Assembly: GCA_965224105.1 (NCBI GenBank)
Contig: CBDCYH010000002.1
Span: 868,001 to 932,000 of the forward strand
Source of the DNA: CBDCYH01 sp965224105
GTDB lineage: Bacteria > Bacteroidota > Rhodothermia > Rhodothermales > JABDKH01
Direction of reading: 5' to 3'
Length of the DNA: 64,000 nt
This document shows positions 28,418 through 36,597 of the stretch, in pieces (positions within the stretch are counted from its first letter, which is position 1; every line of letters begins with the position of its first letter). Under the pieces are notes generated by a model, which worked only from the letters and a program-made list of their open reading frames with translations, did not search any database and had not been told where the DNA came from. A program made the translations under genes and the position numbers.

Positions 28418-29413
28418 TTATTTTCTTTCAGTGCCTAAATGATACTGAGCCGCCGCGCCCGAATGCAATTTGACAACATGCTCTACCAGCTCCTCCGGCT
28501 CCAACACCTTTACCTTAGCCCCCCATGACAATACCCAAACCGAAATGTCTGTTAGTCCCTCAACCCGGAAACTAACTGTAAGCGTCCCGTCAGCATTTTG
28601 GGACTGAATCTGCTGCGACGGATGGTATTTCTTCCGCTCGAAGTACGGAGCCGCCTCTTTGGAGACGCGGAGTAGTAAGTCGTAGGTTTTCTCGCTGGCC
28701 AATGCTCCAAAGCGCCCACTCGCATGCTCGTGAATGTCGAAGTCTCTCGGTCGATCAAACGTTTCGCCATCAACGAGAACAACTCTCCGAAATCCACCAA
28801 CCGCAAAATCCTTCACCATGCGACTCTCGCAACAAAATGCCACCAACAACCATGACCCTCTGCGCACTAGAAAACCAAGGGGATGCAATTTGCGATCGAC
28901 TGAGGTCGCCCTTCGGTAGGCAGAGTAGTACTCAGTCACGACCGGATGCTGTCGGCGAATGCCATTCAACAGAGAGACGAAGACATCCGGCATAAAATCA
29001 TCTGCCGGTCCGGCTACTGGATCAAAGCTCCAGACTTTGTTCTCCAGCTCCGGCTCGAACGAGAAGACCTCGGTTAGCCAGTTGCTTTCTAACTTGTCAA
29101 GCGCAGACCGGACTTTGCCAGCAAAAGGTGTTGGGGTTAGTGAACTAAGACCCGAAAGCGAGGCAATTGTTAACGCTTCGGCCTCAGCTTCAGTGAGTCT
29201 GGGCACATCCGGTAAAGGGTGCGAACCGGGGCTTAAACGGTAGACCTTGCGGTGGCCTACCCTTGCGACAAGAACATCCCCCTTTTCGCACAGCTTCTCG
29301 AGATGGCGGCGGATTGTTCTTTCCGAAACTTCCAATCGTTTAGAAAGCTGCTCCTTTGTCGTATCTGGGTGGATGCTGAGCAAGCGAAGAATATTGGCTG
29401 TGGTTTCTTGCAT
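28418..29413 (-). CDS. WYL-domain transcriptional regulator leading the cas operon
   Basis: The 331-residue protein has an N-terminal DeoR/HTH_11 winged helix (TKEQLSKRLEVSERTIRRHLEKLCEKGDV, about residues 19-47). A WYL domain follows (VVTEYYSAYRRATSVDRKLHPLGFLVRRGSWLLVAFC, about residues 160-195), with a C-terminal WCX-like extension. WYL domains are thought to sense nucleic-acid or nucleotide ligands and are often linked to CRISPR and other defence loci. It is 18 bp ahead of cas6, so it probably controls the operon and itself. The inverted repeat just upstream is a candidate operator. Confidence 0.92.
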   Translation of the reverse strand: MQETTANILRLLSIHPDTTKEQLSKRLEVSERTIRRHLEKLCEKGDVLVARVGHRKVYRLSPGSHPLPDVPRLTEAEAEALTIASLSGLSSLTPTPFAGKVRSALDKLESNWLTEVFSFEPELENKVWSFDPVAGPADDFMPDVFVSLLNGIRRQHPVVTEYYSAYRRATSVDRKLHPLGFLVRRGSWLLVAFCCESRMVKDFAVGGFRRVVLVDGETFDRPRDFDIHEHASGRFGALASEKTYDLLLRVSKEAAPYFERKKYHPSQQIQSQNADGTLTVSFRVEGLTDISVWVLSWGAKVKVLEPEELVEHVVKLHSGAAAQYHLGTERK

Positions 29414-29443
29414 AGGCTAAGATATGGTGCGGCCTATGCAACC

Positions 29444-29459
29444 TGGACATTCGTGTCCA
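29444..29459. promoter_or_regulatory. Palindrome upstream of the WYL-cas operon
   Basis: TGGACA-TTCG-TGTCCA is a perfect 6-bp inverted repeat with a 4-bp centre, ending 31 bp before the WYL start. On the minus strand TACAAT (just upstream of it) could be a -10 element. It may be an operator for the WYL protein or an mRNA hairpin in the leader. Confidence 0.45.
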
Positions 29460-29694
29460 CCATTGTAATCCTTTTTACAACCCGTTGGTACCGAAATCTC
29501 ACAATTCAAACATGGTAAAAACGCACCTGATTTGCAACCACAGGGGATGAGTCTGTGTCATGTCAGACTCCGTAACACCCGAGAAACGGAAAGATTGAGT
29601 CGCCGGCGGCGAATCCAACACGTGGCACGCGGCCCATAGAACGAAATAACTAGTACATGCGCTCTGGACGAACAAGTACCCTCCAGCGCTCCCC
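29460..29694. other. Intergenic region holding the cas operon promoter
   Basis: About 235 bp separate the cas operon from the next gene, which ends here. The AT-rich part near 29465-29520 is the likely cas promoter region. No RNA gene or coding frame was recognised. Confidence 0.5.
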
Positions 29695-32232
29695 CTACCG
29701 CCCAATCAGATAGCTAAACTTCACGAGGAACACATTGTCGGGAAAAACCGAAAACGTGTCGCGCAGCTGGTCGCCGGTGCCTTGATCAAACGGCGAGCGG
29801 GGCATGAGCCCGCCACTTGTGAGGAGCCGCTCGGCCTCGCGCAAATTCCGGGACTGTGTCCACACAACAAACAGCGCAGACCCCGGACGGAATTCCCAAC
29901 GCAACACGGTGTTCGCCTGAAACGACTGAAATGAAAAATCAGGTTGCTTGGGATATGCAAATGAGCGCAACTCGTCTTTGTTGGCAAGCAGGGAAAAATC
30001 GGAGAACCTGCCGCGGGCGGCAAATAGTTGCCCGTACAGTTGCAGCGAAAGCTTGGGGGTAAATATTACGTTCGCGCGTGTAGACCAGTTAAATGTTCTC
30101 GTGTCTCGCGACCCGAAAACAGGATAGTAGTAGCCCGTGGCATTGGCAATCTGCAAGTCTCCTTCGTACGGCGTAAGACCATCCAGCAAACTAGCCGCAG
30201 TTGATGGTAATGCGACAAGGTCATCCGCAACAAGTCCATCTGGCCGACCAGGATTTGTCCCGATGAACAGATCCCCTCCGATATCAATTATGGATTCGTT
30301 CGCGGTCCATGCTGTCCAGTTGTCAGAAACATCATAACCAACTTCAGACGAAAGTTCGATTTGGTCACTTGCATTCCAATTGAACTCCAGCTCACCGTTG
30401 ATGGTCGTGCCCCCATCTTCGCCCAGCCAAAACCCAATGCCTGGCTCTAGTTCAAAGCGCTTCCGGGAATCGGTGTCAACTCCGAGATTAATTCCTCCGT
30501 TACGAATGTTCGAGATCGGTCCGAGCCCACGCGTCTCGCGTACATCAACACCGCCGACATCCGCGATGCTGGCAAAAAGGTTTGCGCTCCAGAAATTTGT
30601 GAACTGGGCGAAAGAAAAGATGTTGATGCTGGATCCGCGATACGTTCCATCGTCGTACCGCCAGTTCTGATCTGTGAATCCGCCGGTTTCTGCTCGGAGG
30701 AATGGTCCAAACGGCTCGCCCTTATTCCATCGCTGGTTGCCACCAACCCGCGCCTGCAGCAGGTTCGTCTGCCGAAAACGACCGACGTCGTTGATCTGGA
30801 AATCAGGCGAATAAATCCGCAGGCCGCTGCCCGGTGTAAAGTTGCCTTTGACCTGATCGAACCCGACGTACAGCGCATAGCCTTTCAGGTCATCCGCAAC
30901 ACCATCGACCGAGCGAATGGAGCCCGCGAGTGAGCCTTCAAACTTCCACTGGTCGTCCGCACCCACGCGCAGATCCCAATCGCCGCCCCCCGTAATTGTC
31001 TGAACGTCCGCACTTGACTCATCAGAAGCAGAAAACCCGGTAAGTGCAGCGCCAACGTAGTTCTGGCTACCGAATTCCTGTTTGATTCTTGTTGCCCCGT
31101 ACCACCTGTCCGGATTTCGGTCTTGTCCTGTCGCCGCTGCGAGCACACCCACGGAAAGTCCGCTTGCCAGTCGCCCCGAGACTTTGGATGCGCCGATGAT
31201 GGGTGCGTCGCCACCAATGCGCCGCGTGTACAGCAACGCGCCGTCACCACTACCGTATGTGAAATCAAAAATCTGCGTGCCCTCGAGAAAGAACGGTCGA
31301 CGTTCCTGGAAGAAGGTCTCGAAGGTCGTGAGGTTTAGCTGGGCGGGATCCGCGTCGACCTGCCCGAAGTCCGGGTTGATCGTTGCATCGAGCGTCACGT
31401 TCGACGATAGGCCAACTTTGAAATCCACGCCGACCTTGGCGTCGTAATCTGCCGAGGCAGACCCTGCATCGACGGCGCTCTCAAATCTGTTTGCGCGCGC
31501 AAGGGTATAAGGCGCGACCTGTAACACTCTTCGAGGCGACACATCTTGCAGCCCCTCGAGCCTGCCAAAAAACTGAACAATCCCCGAACCTGTCTGGTCA
31601 CTGGTAAGCGGTGCCCAGAAAGACTCCTCACCCACGCGTCTGATTTGCCTCTGGAATTCCACGCCCCACGTCGTGCCACCTTCGGTGAACCGCAACTGCG
31701 AATAGGGAATTGCCATCTCGAGACACCACCCTTCGGGAGTTACCCGCACGGCTGAGTCCCAGACCGCATCCCAGGAATCGTCGTCGCCGTTGCCCGTGAG
31801 GATGGCGTCGAACTGCACTCCCGCCGCCGTCACCCCAAACATGTAGGCAGTCTTTTTATCGTTGTAGCTATCGAACGCGGCAAGAAACATGTCCGCACCG
31901 TTTGTCTCGTCGCGTCGCGTGAGGATCCTGCGGATGCGATCAGGCTCTGTGTCGTACAACATGGCTCCAACATAGATGGCATTCTTGCCGTATAGTACTC
32001 GCACTTCGGTTTTCTGCGACGAGGGTTCGCCTTCGTTCGGCCGGAACGTGATGAAGTCGCTTCCCGGTTGCACCGACTGCCAATCCGCATCGTCCAGGAC
32101 GCCGTCCACCTGGATGCCGTTGGTCGGGGCGGCGGTTAGCATGCGCTGCCCGGTAAACTCGGCCTGCGCTGTTGCCGTCCCCGCGTTGAGCCACGGTGAC
32201 AGGATGATGAGTAAAAAGGTAAGGCGGGCCAT
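29695..32232 (-). CDS. DUF5916 protein with N-terminal CBM9-like domain
   Basis: The start MARLTFLLIILSPWLNAGTA gives a signal peptide; an upstream start adds ten residues. The N-terminal domain (GIQVDGVLDDADWQSV, VRVLYGKNAIYVGAMLYD, SYNDKKTAYMFGVTAAGVQFDA) is a CBM9/DOMON-like beta-sandwich. The rest is a long beta-rich region ending in a strand-like tail (VFLVKFSYLIGR), as in DUF5916 proteins predicted to be outer-membrane barrels. The 845 residues fit the family. Ligand and role are unknown; they are common in Bacteroidota-like genomes. Confidence 0.87.
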   Translation of the reverse strand: MARLTFLLIILSPWLNAGTATAQAEFTGQRMLTAAPTNGIQVDGVLDDADWQSVQPGSDFITFRPNEGEPSSQKTEVRVLYGKNAIYVGAMLYDTEPDRIRRILTRRDETNGADMFLAAFDSYNDKKTAYMFGVTAAGVQFDAILTGNGDDDSWDAVWDSAVRVTPEGWCLEMAIPYSQLRFTEGGTTWGVEFQRQIRRVGEESFWAPLTSDQTGSGIVQFFGRLEGLQDVSPRRVLQVAPYTLARANRFESAVDAGSASADYDAKVGVDFKVGLSSNVTLDATINPDFGQVDADPAQLNLTTFETFFQERRPFFLEGTQIFDFTYGSGDGALLYTRRIGGDAPIIGASKVSGRLASGLSVGVLAAATGQDRNPDRWYGATRIKQEFGSQNYVGAALTGFSASDESSADVQTITGGGDWDLRVGADDQWKFEGSLAGSIRSVDGVADDLKGYALYVGFDQVKGNFTPGSGLRIYSPDFQINDVGRFRQTNLLQARVGGNQRWNKGEPFGPFLRAETGGFTDQNWRYDDGTYRGSSINIFSFAQFTNFWSANLFASIADVGGVDVRETRGLGPISNIRNGGINLGVDTDSRKRFELEPGIGFWLGEDGGTTINGELEFNWNASDQIELSSEVGYDVSDNWTAWTANESIIDIGGDLFIGTNPGRPDGLVADDLVALPSTAASLLDGLTPYEGDLQIANATGYYYPVFGSRDTRTFNWSTRANVIFTPKLSLQLYGQLFAARGRFSDFSLLANKDELRSFAYPKQPDFSFQSFQANTVLRWEFRPGSALFVVWTQSRNLREAERLLTSGGLMPRSPFDQGTGDQLRDTFSVFPDNVFLVKFSYLIGR

Positions 32233-32289
32233 GGGAGCGTAGTTTGGGATTTCTGTAGACAACGGACAATCAACCCGACTGTTACAGCA

Positions 32290-32314
32290 GGTTGCTAATT
32301 TTTTAGCCGCAACC
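32290..32314. other. Hairpin in the gap upstream of the DUF5916 gene
   Basis: GGTTGCTAA and TTAGCCGCAACC can pair around a T-rich loop. It lies between the end of the FkbM gene and the DUF5916 start on the minus strand. No T-run follows on that strand, so a terminator role is uncertain. Confidence 0.3.
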
Positions 32315-32370
32315 TACGTACAAGAACGGTCTTAGGCTGTTCCGCCGTACCGCCGAAGTGCCCTGCCCCC

Positions 32371-33108
32371 TTAGAGCCTGATGAGAGAGTACTCGCGCCC
32401 ATCGGGCGAGATGCGGAAAACCCGGTACCCGGCTTTCCGGAGCGCGTCGATGCTTCGGGCGGTTCGAGCGACCCCATCCTCGATAGCACCCGGGTGGTAC
32501 TCCAGCAAAATCTGGTATACCTCCAGCCCCTCCCCAAGAATATCGTCAATGATTCCATACTCCGACCCTTCGACGTCCATCTTCAGCACATCGATGTGCA
32601 GATGATCCCGCTCGGCCATTAACGAAGAGACCCTCCGGACGGGCAGCGTAAGCGTTTGTCGATCTTCCAGTATCGCCACCATCGAGTGCGACACGTGCTG
32701 TTCATTTTCCGGCGGGGAAAATGTCGCATCGCCATCAAAATGCGCAACGCCGACTGCGCTGAAAATAAACTCTTGTGGTAGGTCCTGGCGCGAAACCCAC
32801 GCAACCGATTCCGGGGTGGGGTCGAACGCAAAAACGGTGCATCCGAATTCATTAATCAGCTCGAGATCAAACGAAACATCGCGCCCAACACCCAACGAGT
32901 ACACGATTGAATCTGTCGAAAGCCCCTTTGGCGCAACGCAGTGCTCACCGTAGTCCGAACCGAGCTGAAGGTAGGGAATGTTGAGATCCCTGCTCGCCCA
33001 AACCTCCCGCCCTGCCAGCTGTCTGCCGAGGCGTCGCACTCTTCGAACAAACCAACGCAGTCGCGGCTCGACCGCACGCGCAACAAGTTTCAGATACGAC
33101 CCGGACAT
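32371..33108 (-). CDS. FkbM-family methyltransferase
   Basis: The 245-residue protein has VYSLGVGRDVSFDLELI in place of motif I, FAFDPTPESVAWV after it, and the FkbM-typical IDVLKMDVEGSEYGIIDDIL with acidic residues. These enzymes are O-methyltransferases, often of glycans or polyketides. It starts 10 bp after an exported amidohydrolase in the same direction. The gene pair does not suggest a pathway. Confidence 0.88.
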   Translation of the reverse strand: MSGSYLKLVARAVEPRLRWFVRRVRRLGRQLAGREVWASRDLNIPYLQLGSDYGEHCVAPKGLSTDSIVYSLGVGRDVSFDLELINEFGCTVFAFDPTPESVAWVSRQDLPQEFIFSAVGVAHFDGDATFSPPENEQHVSHSMVAILEDRQTLTLPVRRVSSLMAERDHLHIDVLKMDVEGSEYGIIDDILGEGLEVYQILLEYHPGAIEDGVARTARSIDALRKAGYRVFRISPDGREYSLIRL

Positions 33109-33118
33109 GCTACGCGTA

Positions 33119-34249
33119 TTATTCCCACGCAGAGTGATCTATGCCCGGAATGATCCGTAGCGCGTTCTCGTAGTAGATGGCGCGCAAAACATCGTCGGGA
33201 AGACCCACTCCATAGATCTTCCAGTGTGCATGGCGTTTGCGGTAGTAGTCGAAGTAATCATCTTCTGTCTCGAGCACGCGGAAGTATACACGATACTCAT
33301 CGACAGCCCACGAATCTTTTCCGAAGAGGATCCGATCCTTGTACTTAGTTAGCCACTCCTTTGCAAACCGCGGTTGCCGACCGATTTCTGCCACGACCGC
33401 TCCCATCTCGGCGTAGACGTTTGGCAATTCATCCAGGATTTTTCCTAGCGCTGGCAGATCGTTCGCCATCCATCCCATGTGGGCACTAATGAAGTTTGTC
33501 CCTGAATGTTTTCGGAAAACATTGTGCTGCTCGGCCATGATATCCGCCCACGGAGGAAACTCACCCGGCCTGCGGATGCGTCGAGGACGTTCTTTTAGCT
33601 CAAACCACCTCTCGTTGAATCGATCGTGTGGATCCCAGAACGGCGCGGGGTCGGCCGTGTGAATCAAAACCGGTACCCCCATTTCACCACACAGCGCCCA
33701 CACTGGATCTATCCGTTCGTCATCCACTCTTATTCTGTTCCCTTCGCTGTCAACCGCGCTCATGCCGAGATTCTTGTAAATCTTCAACCCTTGCGCACCA
33801 TTCTCGATATCCGTTCTGAGTTGCCTCACCGTTCGCTCCGTCCAATCGTCGTCGTCGATCCCGGAAAAGTCCACGTTGGCGAAAACCACAAACCGATTCG
33901 GATATTTGCCTTTCATGTTGTCAACGGCAGCCTTGAGATCAGCACCGCGGCCGCCGCTCAGGTTAACCGCGACTGCCATATTCATCGCATCCATGTCCAT
34001 GACGAGAGAATCCAGCCGTCCCTCGGAGTATCCCCCAGACCGCCAGTGATGCGAGTGGACGTCGATGAATGGAAATTTGGATTTCTTCACCTCGCCGCCC
34101 GGTACAACTAGCGTCGACTTGGGTGCGTAGTCGTCCCAGTACATGCGCGGCTCTTGCGATCCCGTAAGACCTTCGTCCTGCGCATACGCAGCGGCGGGTG
34201 ACAATGCGAATGTGGCAAACACAAGCGCAATAATATGTCGGACTCTCAT
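33119..34249 (-). CDS. Exported amidohydrolase (ACMSD-like TIM barrel)
   Basis: A signal peptide (MRVRHIIALVFATFALSPAA) precedes a 355-residue amidohydrolase. Metal motifs are FIDVHSHHWRSGG, VLIHTADP, FISAHMGWM and RILFGKDSW, consistent with the amidohydrolase-2 group that decarboxylates or hydrolyses cyclic substrates. The first motif reads HSHH, which preserves the H-x-H pair. An exported member of this group is moderately unusual. The substrate is unknown. Confidence 0.88.
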   Translation of the reverse strand: MRVRHIIALVFATFALSPAAAYAQDEGLTGSQEPRMYWDDYAPKSTLVVPGGEVKKSKFPFIDVHSHHWRSGGYSEGRLDSLVMDMDAMNMAVAVNLSGGRGADLKAAVDNMKGKYPNRFVVFANVDFSGIDDDDWTERTVRQLRTDIENGAQGLKIYKNLGMSAVDSEGNRIRVDDERIDPVWALCGEMGVPVLIHTADPAPFWDPHDRFNERWFELKERPRRIRRPGEFPPWADIMAEQHNVFRKHSGTNFISAHMGWMANDLPALGKILDELPNVYAEMGAVVAEIGRQPRFAKEWLTKYKDRILFGKDSWAVDEYRVYFRVLETEDDYFDYYRKRHAHWKIYGVGLPDDVLRAIYYENALRIIPGIDHSAWE

Positions 34250-34319
34250 ACGAATGAGATTAAGTTGGAAAATTTCTTGAGGCCAAGATACGATGGTTGC
34301 GCTGAAGTACCGGGTTGGC

Positions 34320-34553
34320 TTATTCAGCTTTCAGGACTTCTTTCGCCAGTGTGTATGCCGCGATACCGAGAAATGCCCCGCTGTAGTAGCCGCCTATGAC
34401 GGTGACTACGCGCAAACCCAGGGAAAGTGCAAGTTTTTGCGAAACGTAGGTGCCCATAACGCTTCCAGTAAGCCGGCCCATGACCTCGCTGGTCTGCTCC
34501 CAGTTGACGCCGTTCATGAAGTCAAAGGGTTGGGATTCCGTCTGATTTGCCAT
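34320..34553 (-). CDS. Small membrane protein of unknown function
   Basis: The start MANQTESQPFDF is chosen over an upstream codon because it gives a plain polar N-terminus. The 77-residue product has one or two hydrophobic stretches (VVTVIGGYYSGAFLGIAAYTLA). No family was recognised. It sits alone between the amidohydrolase and the release-factor gene. Confidence 0.5.
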   Translation of the reverse strand: MANQTESQPFDFMNGVNWEQTSEVMGRLTGSVMGTYVSQKLALSLGLRVVTVIGGYYSGAFLGIAAYTLAKEVLKAE

Positions 34554-34735
34554 AAATAGAGTTGTCGCGATTCTGAATGCTCGTACGCGAATCATGTATC
34601 AAGGGTTGCAGATGGTGTGTATGCGCGCAGGAGACGAATCCGGCGCCGTTGAAACCCTCTTGCTGCTTATTGGATTTATTCCCGCGCATGGCAAAATAAA
34701 TTAGCTTCCACGGAAAACACCCGATCGTTAACTCC

Positions 34736-35143
34736 ATGCCTATCCCGAAAGAAATTGAAGAATACGTGGCCGAAAAGTTCGTTCGTTCGTCGGGTCCTGG
34801 CGGTCAGCATGCGAACAAAGTATCCACAGGTGTCCGATTGGAGTTTGATATTGACGCGTGCCCAATCTTTGCAGACGATGTGCGTTCACGTCTGATTACT
34901 CTTGCGGGAAAGCGGTACGGTTCTGATGGCTCGATTGTAATAACATCGACCCAGCATCGGAGCCAAAAGAAAAACCGGCGGGAGGTTCGACGCCGACTGG
35001 CGGACCTTATCGAGACTGCTCAAAAGAAGCCAAAGCTCCGAAAAAAAACCCGCCGAACGTTAGCGTCCAAAGAGCGACGGCTGATTTCCAAAAAGCGACG
35101 CAGCGAAACCAAATTGATGCGCAGAAAACCCCCGATTGAATAA
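34736..35143 (+). CDS. arfB: Peptidyl-tRNA hydrolase ArfB (class I release-factor-like)
   Basis: The 135-residue protein has the GGQ motif in FVRSSGPGGQHANKVSTGVRLEF (about residues 16-38) and a highly basic C-terminal tail (KKPKLRKKTRRTLASKERR), both diagnostic of ArfB/YaeJ. It rescues ribosomes stalled without a stop codon by hydrolysing the peptidyl-tRNA bond; the tail enters the mRNA channel. No codon-recognition domain is present, as expected. Confidence 0.94.
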   Translation: MPIPKEIEEYVAEKFVRSSGPGGQHANKVSTGVRLEFDIDACPIFADDVRSRLITLAGKRYGSDGSIVITSTQHRSQKKNRREVRRRLADLIETAQKKPKLRKKTRRTLASKERRLISKKRRSETKLMRRKPPIE

Positions 35144-35155
35144 AATCTACCACCG

Positions 35156-35635
35156 ATGTCCACCCTCAGAAAAATTGTAGTGCCCCTTGTGATGTTCGGA
35201 ATAATCGGCATCCAACTGGTCTACACCGTAGCCAAACTACCCGAAGCCTGGCCGTTCTCAAACTATCCCATGTTCAGCAAAGCAAATGCGCGGACCACTG
35301 CAACTAACTATCCGCTTCAAGGAGTAACATCAGACGGACAAACTTTTGAGATATCGACGCGGAAGCACCTCGAACCGTTCAACGTCGCAAAGTTGCGCAT
35401 TGGACTTGGTGGTCTTGTGCGGATCCCTGATTCTACGCGCAGGTCCGAGTCAATAGCGAATGCCCTTGCTTATCTCGACCAGGTCTACGAACGCAATCGC
35501 CTGGCTGGGCGGCACGATGGCCCCGCGATTACAGAGCTGCGCTTGTTCCGGCAATCATTCGACTGGACGAGCACCCCCATCCCCGATGTGGAGCCCACAA
35601 ACGAGTTCCTGCAATCCTACAGGATTGGGAGGTAA
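35156..35635 (+). CDS. Single-pass membrane protein partner of the HTTM-like gene
   Basis: The 159-residue protein has one N-terminal transmembrane helix (IVVPLVMFGIIGIQLVYTVA) followed by YPMFSKANARTT and a soluble about 125-residue tail. It overlaps no other gene and ends two bases before the next start, a clear sign of coupling. No known domain was recognised. The YPMFS segment is shared by small proteins that sit beside HTTM/vitamin-K-carboxylase-like genes (from memory). Confidence 0.75.
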   Translation: MSTLRKIVVPLVMFGIIGIQLVYTVAKLPEAWPFSNYPMFSKANARTTATNYPLQGVTSDGQTFEISTRKHLEPFNVAKLRIGLGGLVRIPDSTRRSESIANALAYLDQVYERNRLAGRHDGPAITELRLFRQSFDWTSTPIPDVEPTNEFLQSYRIGR

Positions 35636-35637
35636 CG

Positions 35638-36534
35638 ATGACCACGTTCAGGACAACCCTTTACGATTTCTTTTTCGCCAGCCAGAGTCCGATTGATCTC
35701 GGCCTCGGTCGACTTATTTTCCTGTCGATAATTTTCCTCTTGTATGCAGGCCAGGCATTCCCAAACTTCGGTGCCGTGCCGCCAGAGTTTTGGGAGCCCA
35801 TCGCACTGTTTAAGTACCTGCCCATCCCGGTTCTCGACGGGCCGGTGTTGAAAATAGTATGGTATGCCTTCCTTGTGGGCCTCCTCTTTTCGGCCATCGG
35901 TTTGTTTACCCGCCCGGCTTTGTTGGTCACGCTGGTCTCAGGCGCATACGTCCTGGGCTTTTCCAACAGCGTTGTTACGGCACAACATTTTGAGAGTCTG
36001 ATGCTGCTTGCCATCGCAGCCCTGGCATTCTCACACTGCGGCGACGCATACTCCGTCGACAGTCTGCTCTTCCGGAATCGCGGCGATCTAATTTCGAAAA
36101 GACAATATCTGGGCGAGTATCGTTGGCCTATCCGAACCATCTGGGTGTTGTTCACCTTGGCCATGTGCGCGGCCGGTATATCCAAACTCCGAACGAGCGG
36201 ACTCGGTTGGATATCTGAGGAGTATCTATCGTCGCTGATTGTGACCTACAGCTTCATCGGAAATCGGGGAACGCCGCTGAGCCCCGAACTGTCGCTTTGG
36301 GTAGCCAACAAGCCAGCCCTCATGTATTTCATGGCCATCGGGACGTTGTTACTCGAGACATTCGCCCCACTCGCCTTGTTCTTCAAGCGCATCAGGTGGG
36401 TTATCGTGCTCGGTCTCTTGGCAATGCAATCAGGCATTTGGGCATTCATGGGTATTCCCTTCCCGCAGATGATGGCGGTATATCTTTTCTGGGTTCCGTG
36501 GTCGCGATTGCTCAAGAAAGATCAGCCCTCGTAG
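35638..36534 (+). CDS. Multi-pass HTTM/DoxX-like membrane protein
   Basis: The 298-residue protein has about seven hydrophobic helices (for example LGRLIFLSIIFLLYAGQ, IVWYAFLVGLLFSAIGLF, LLVTLVSGAYVLGF, ALMYFMAIGTLLLETFAPLALFF). The layout, with SPIDLGLGRLIF at the start and LETFAPLALFF later, resembles HTTM (horizontally transferred transmembrane) proteins related to vitamin-K-dependent gamma-carboxylase. Catalytic lysine/histidine residues were not confirmed. Co-transcribed with the preceding gene. Confidence 0.75.
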   Translation: MTTFRTTLYDFFFASQSPIDLGLGRLIFLSIIFLLYAGQAFPNFGAVPPEFWEPIALFKYLPIPVLDGPVLKIVWYAFLVGLLFSAIGLFTRPALLVTLVSGAYVLGFSNSVVTAQHFESLMLLAIAALAFSHCGDAYSVDSLLFRNRGDLISKRQYLGEYRWPIRTIWVLFTLAMCAAGISKLRTSGLGWISEEYLSSLIVTYSFIGNRGTPLSPELSLWVANKPALMYFMAIGTLLLETFAPLALFFKRIRWVIVLGLLAMQSGIWAFMGIPFPQMMAVYLFWVPWSRLLKKDQPS

Positions 36535-36597
36535 TTCCAGCCCGGGAGAACCGTTGCGCCGAATCCTCGTTTGTCTGCTCTTATCGCGCAGCAGAAT

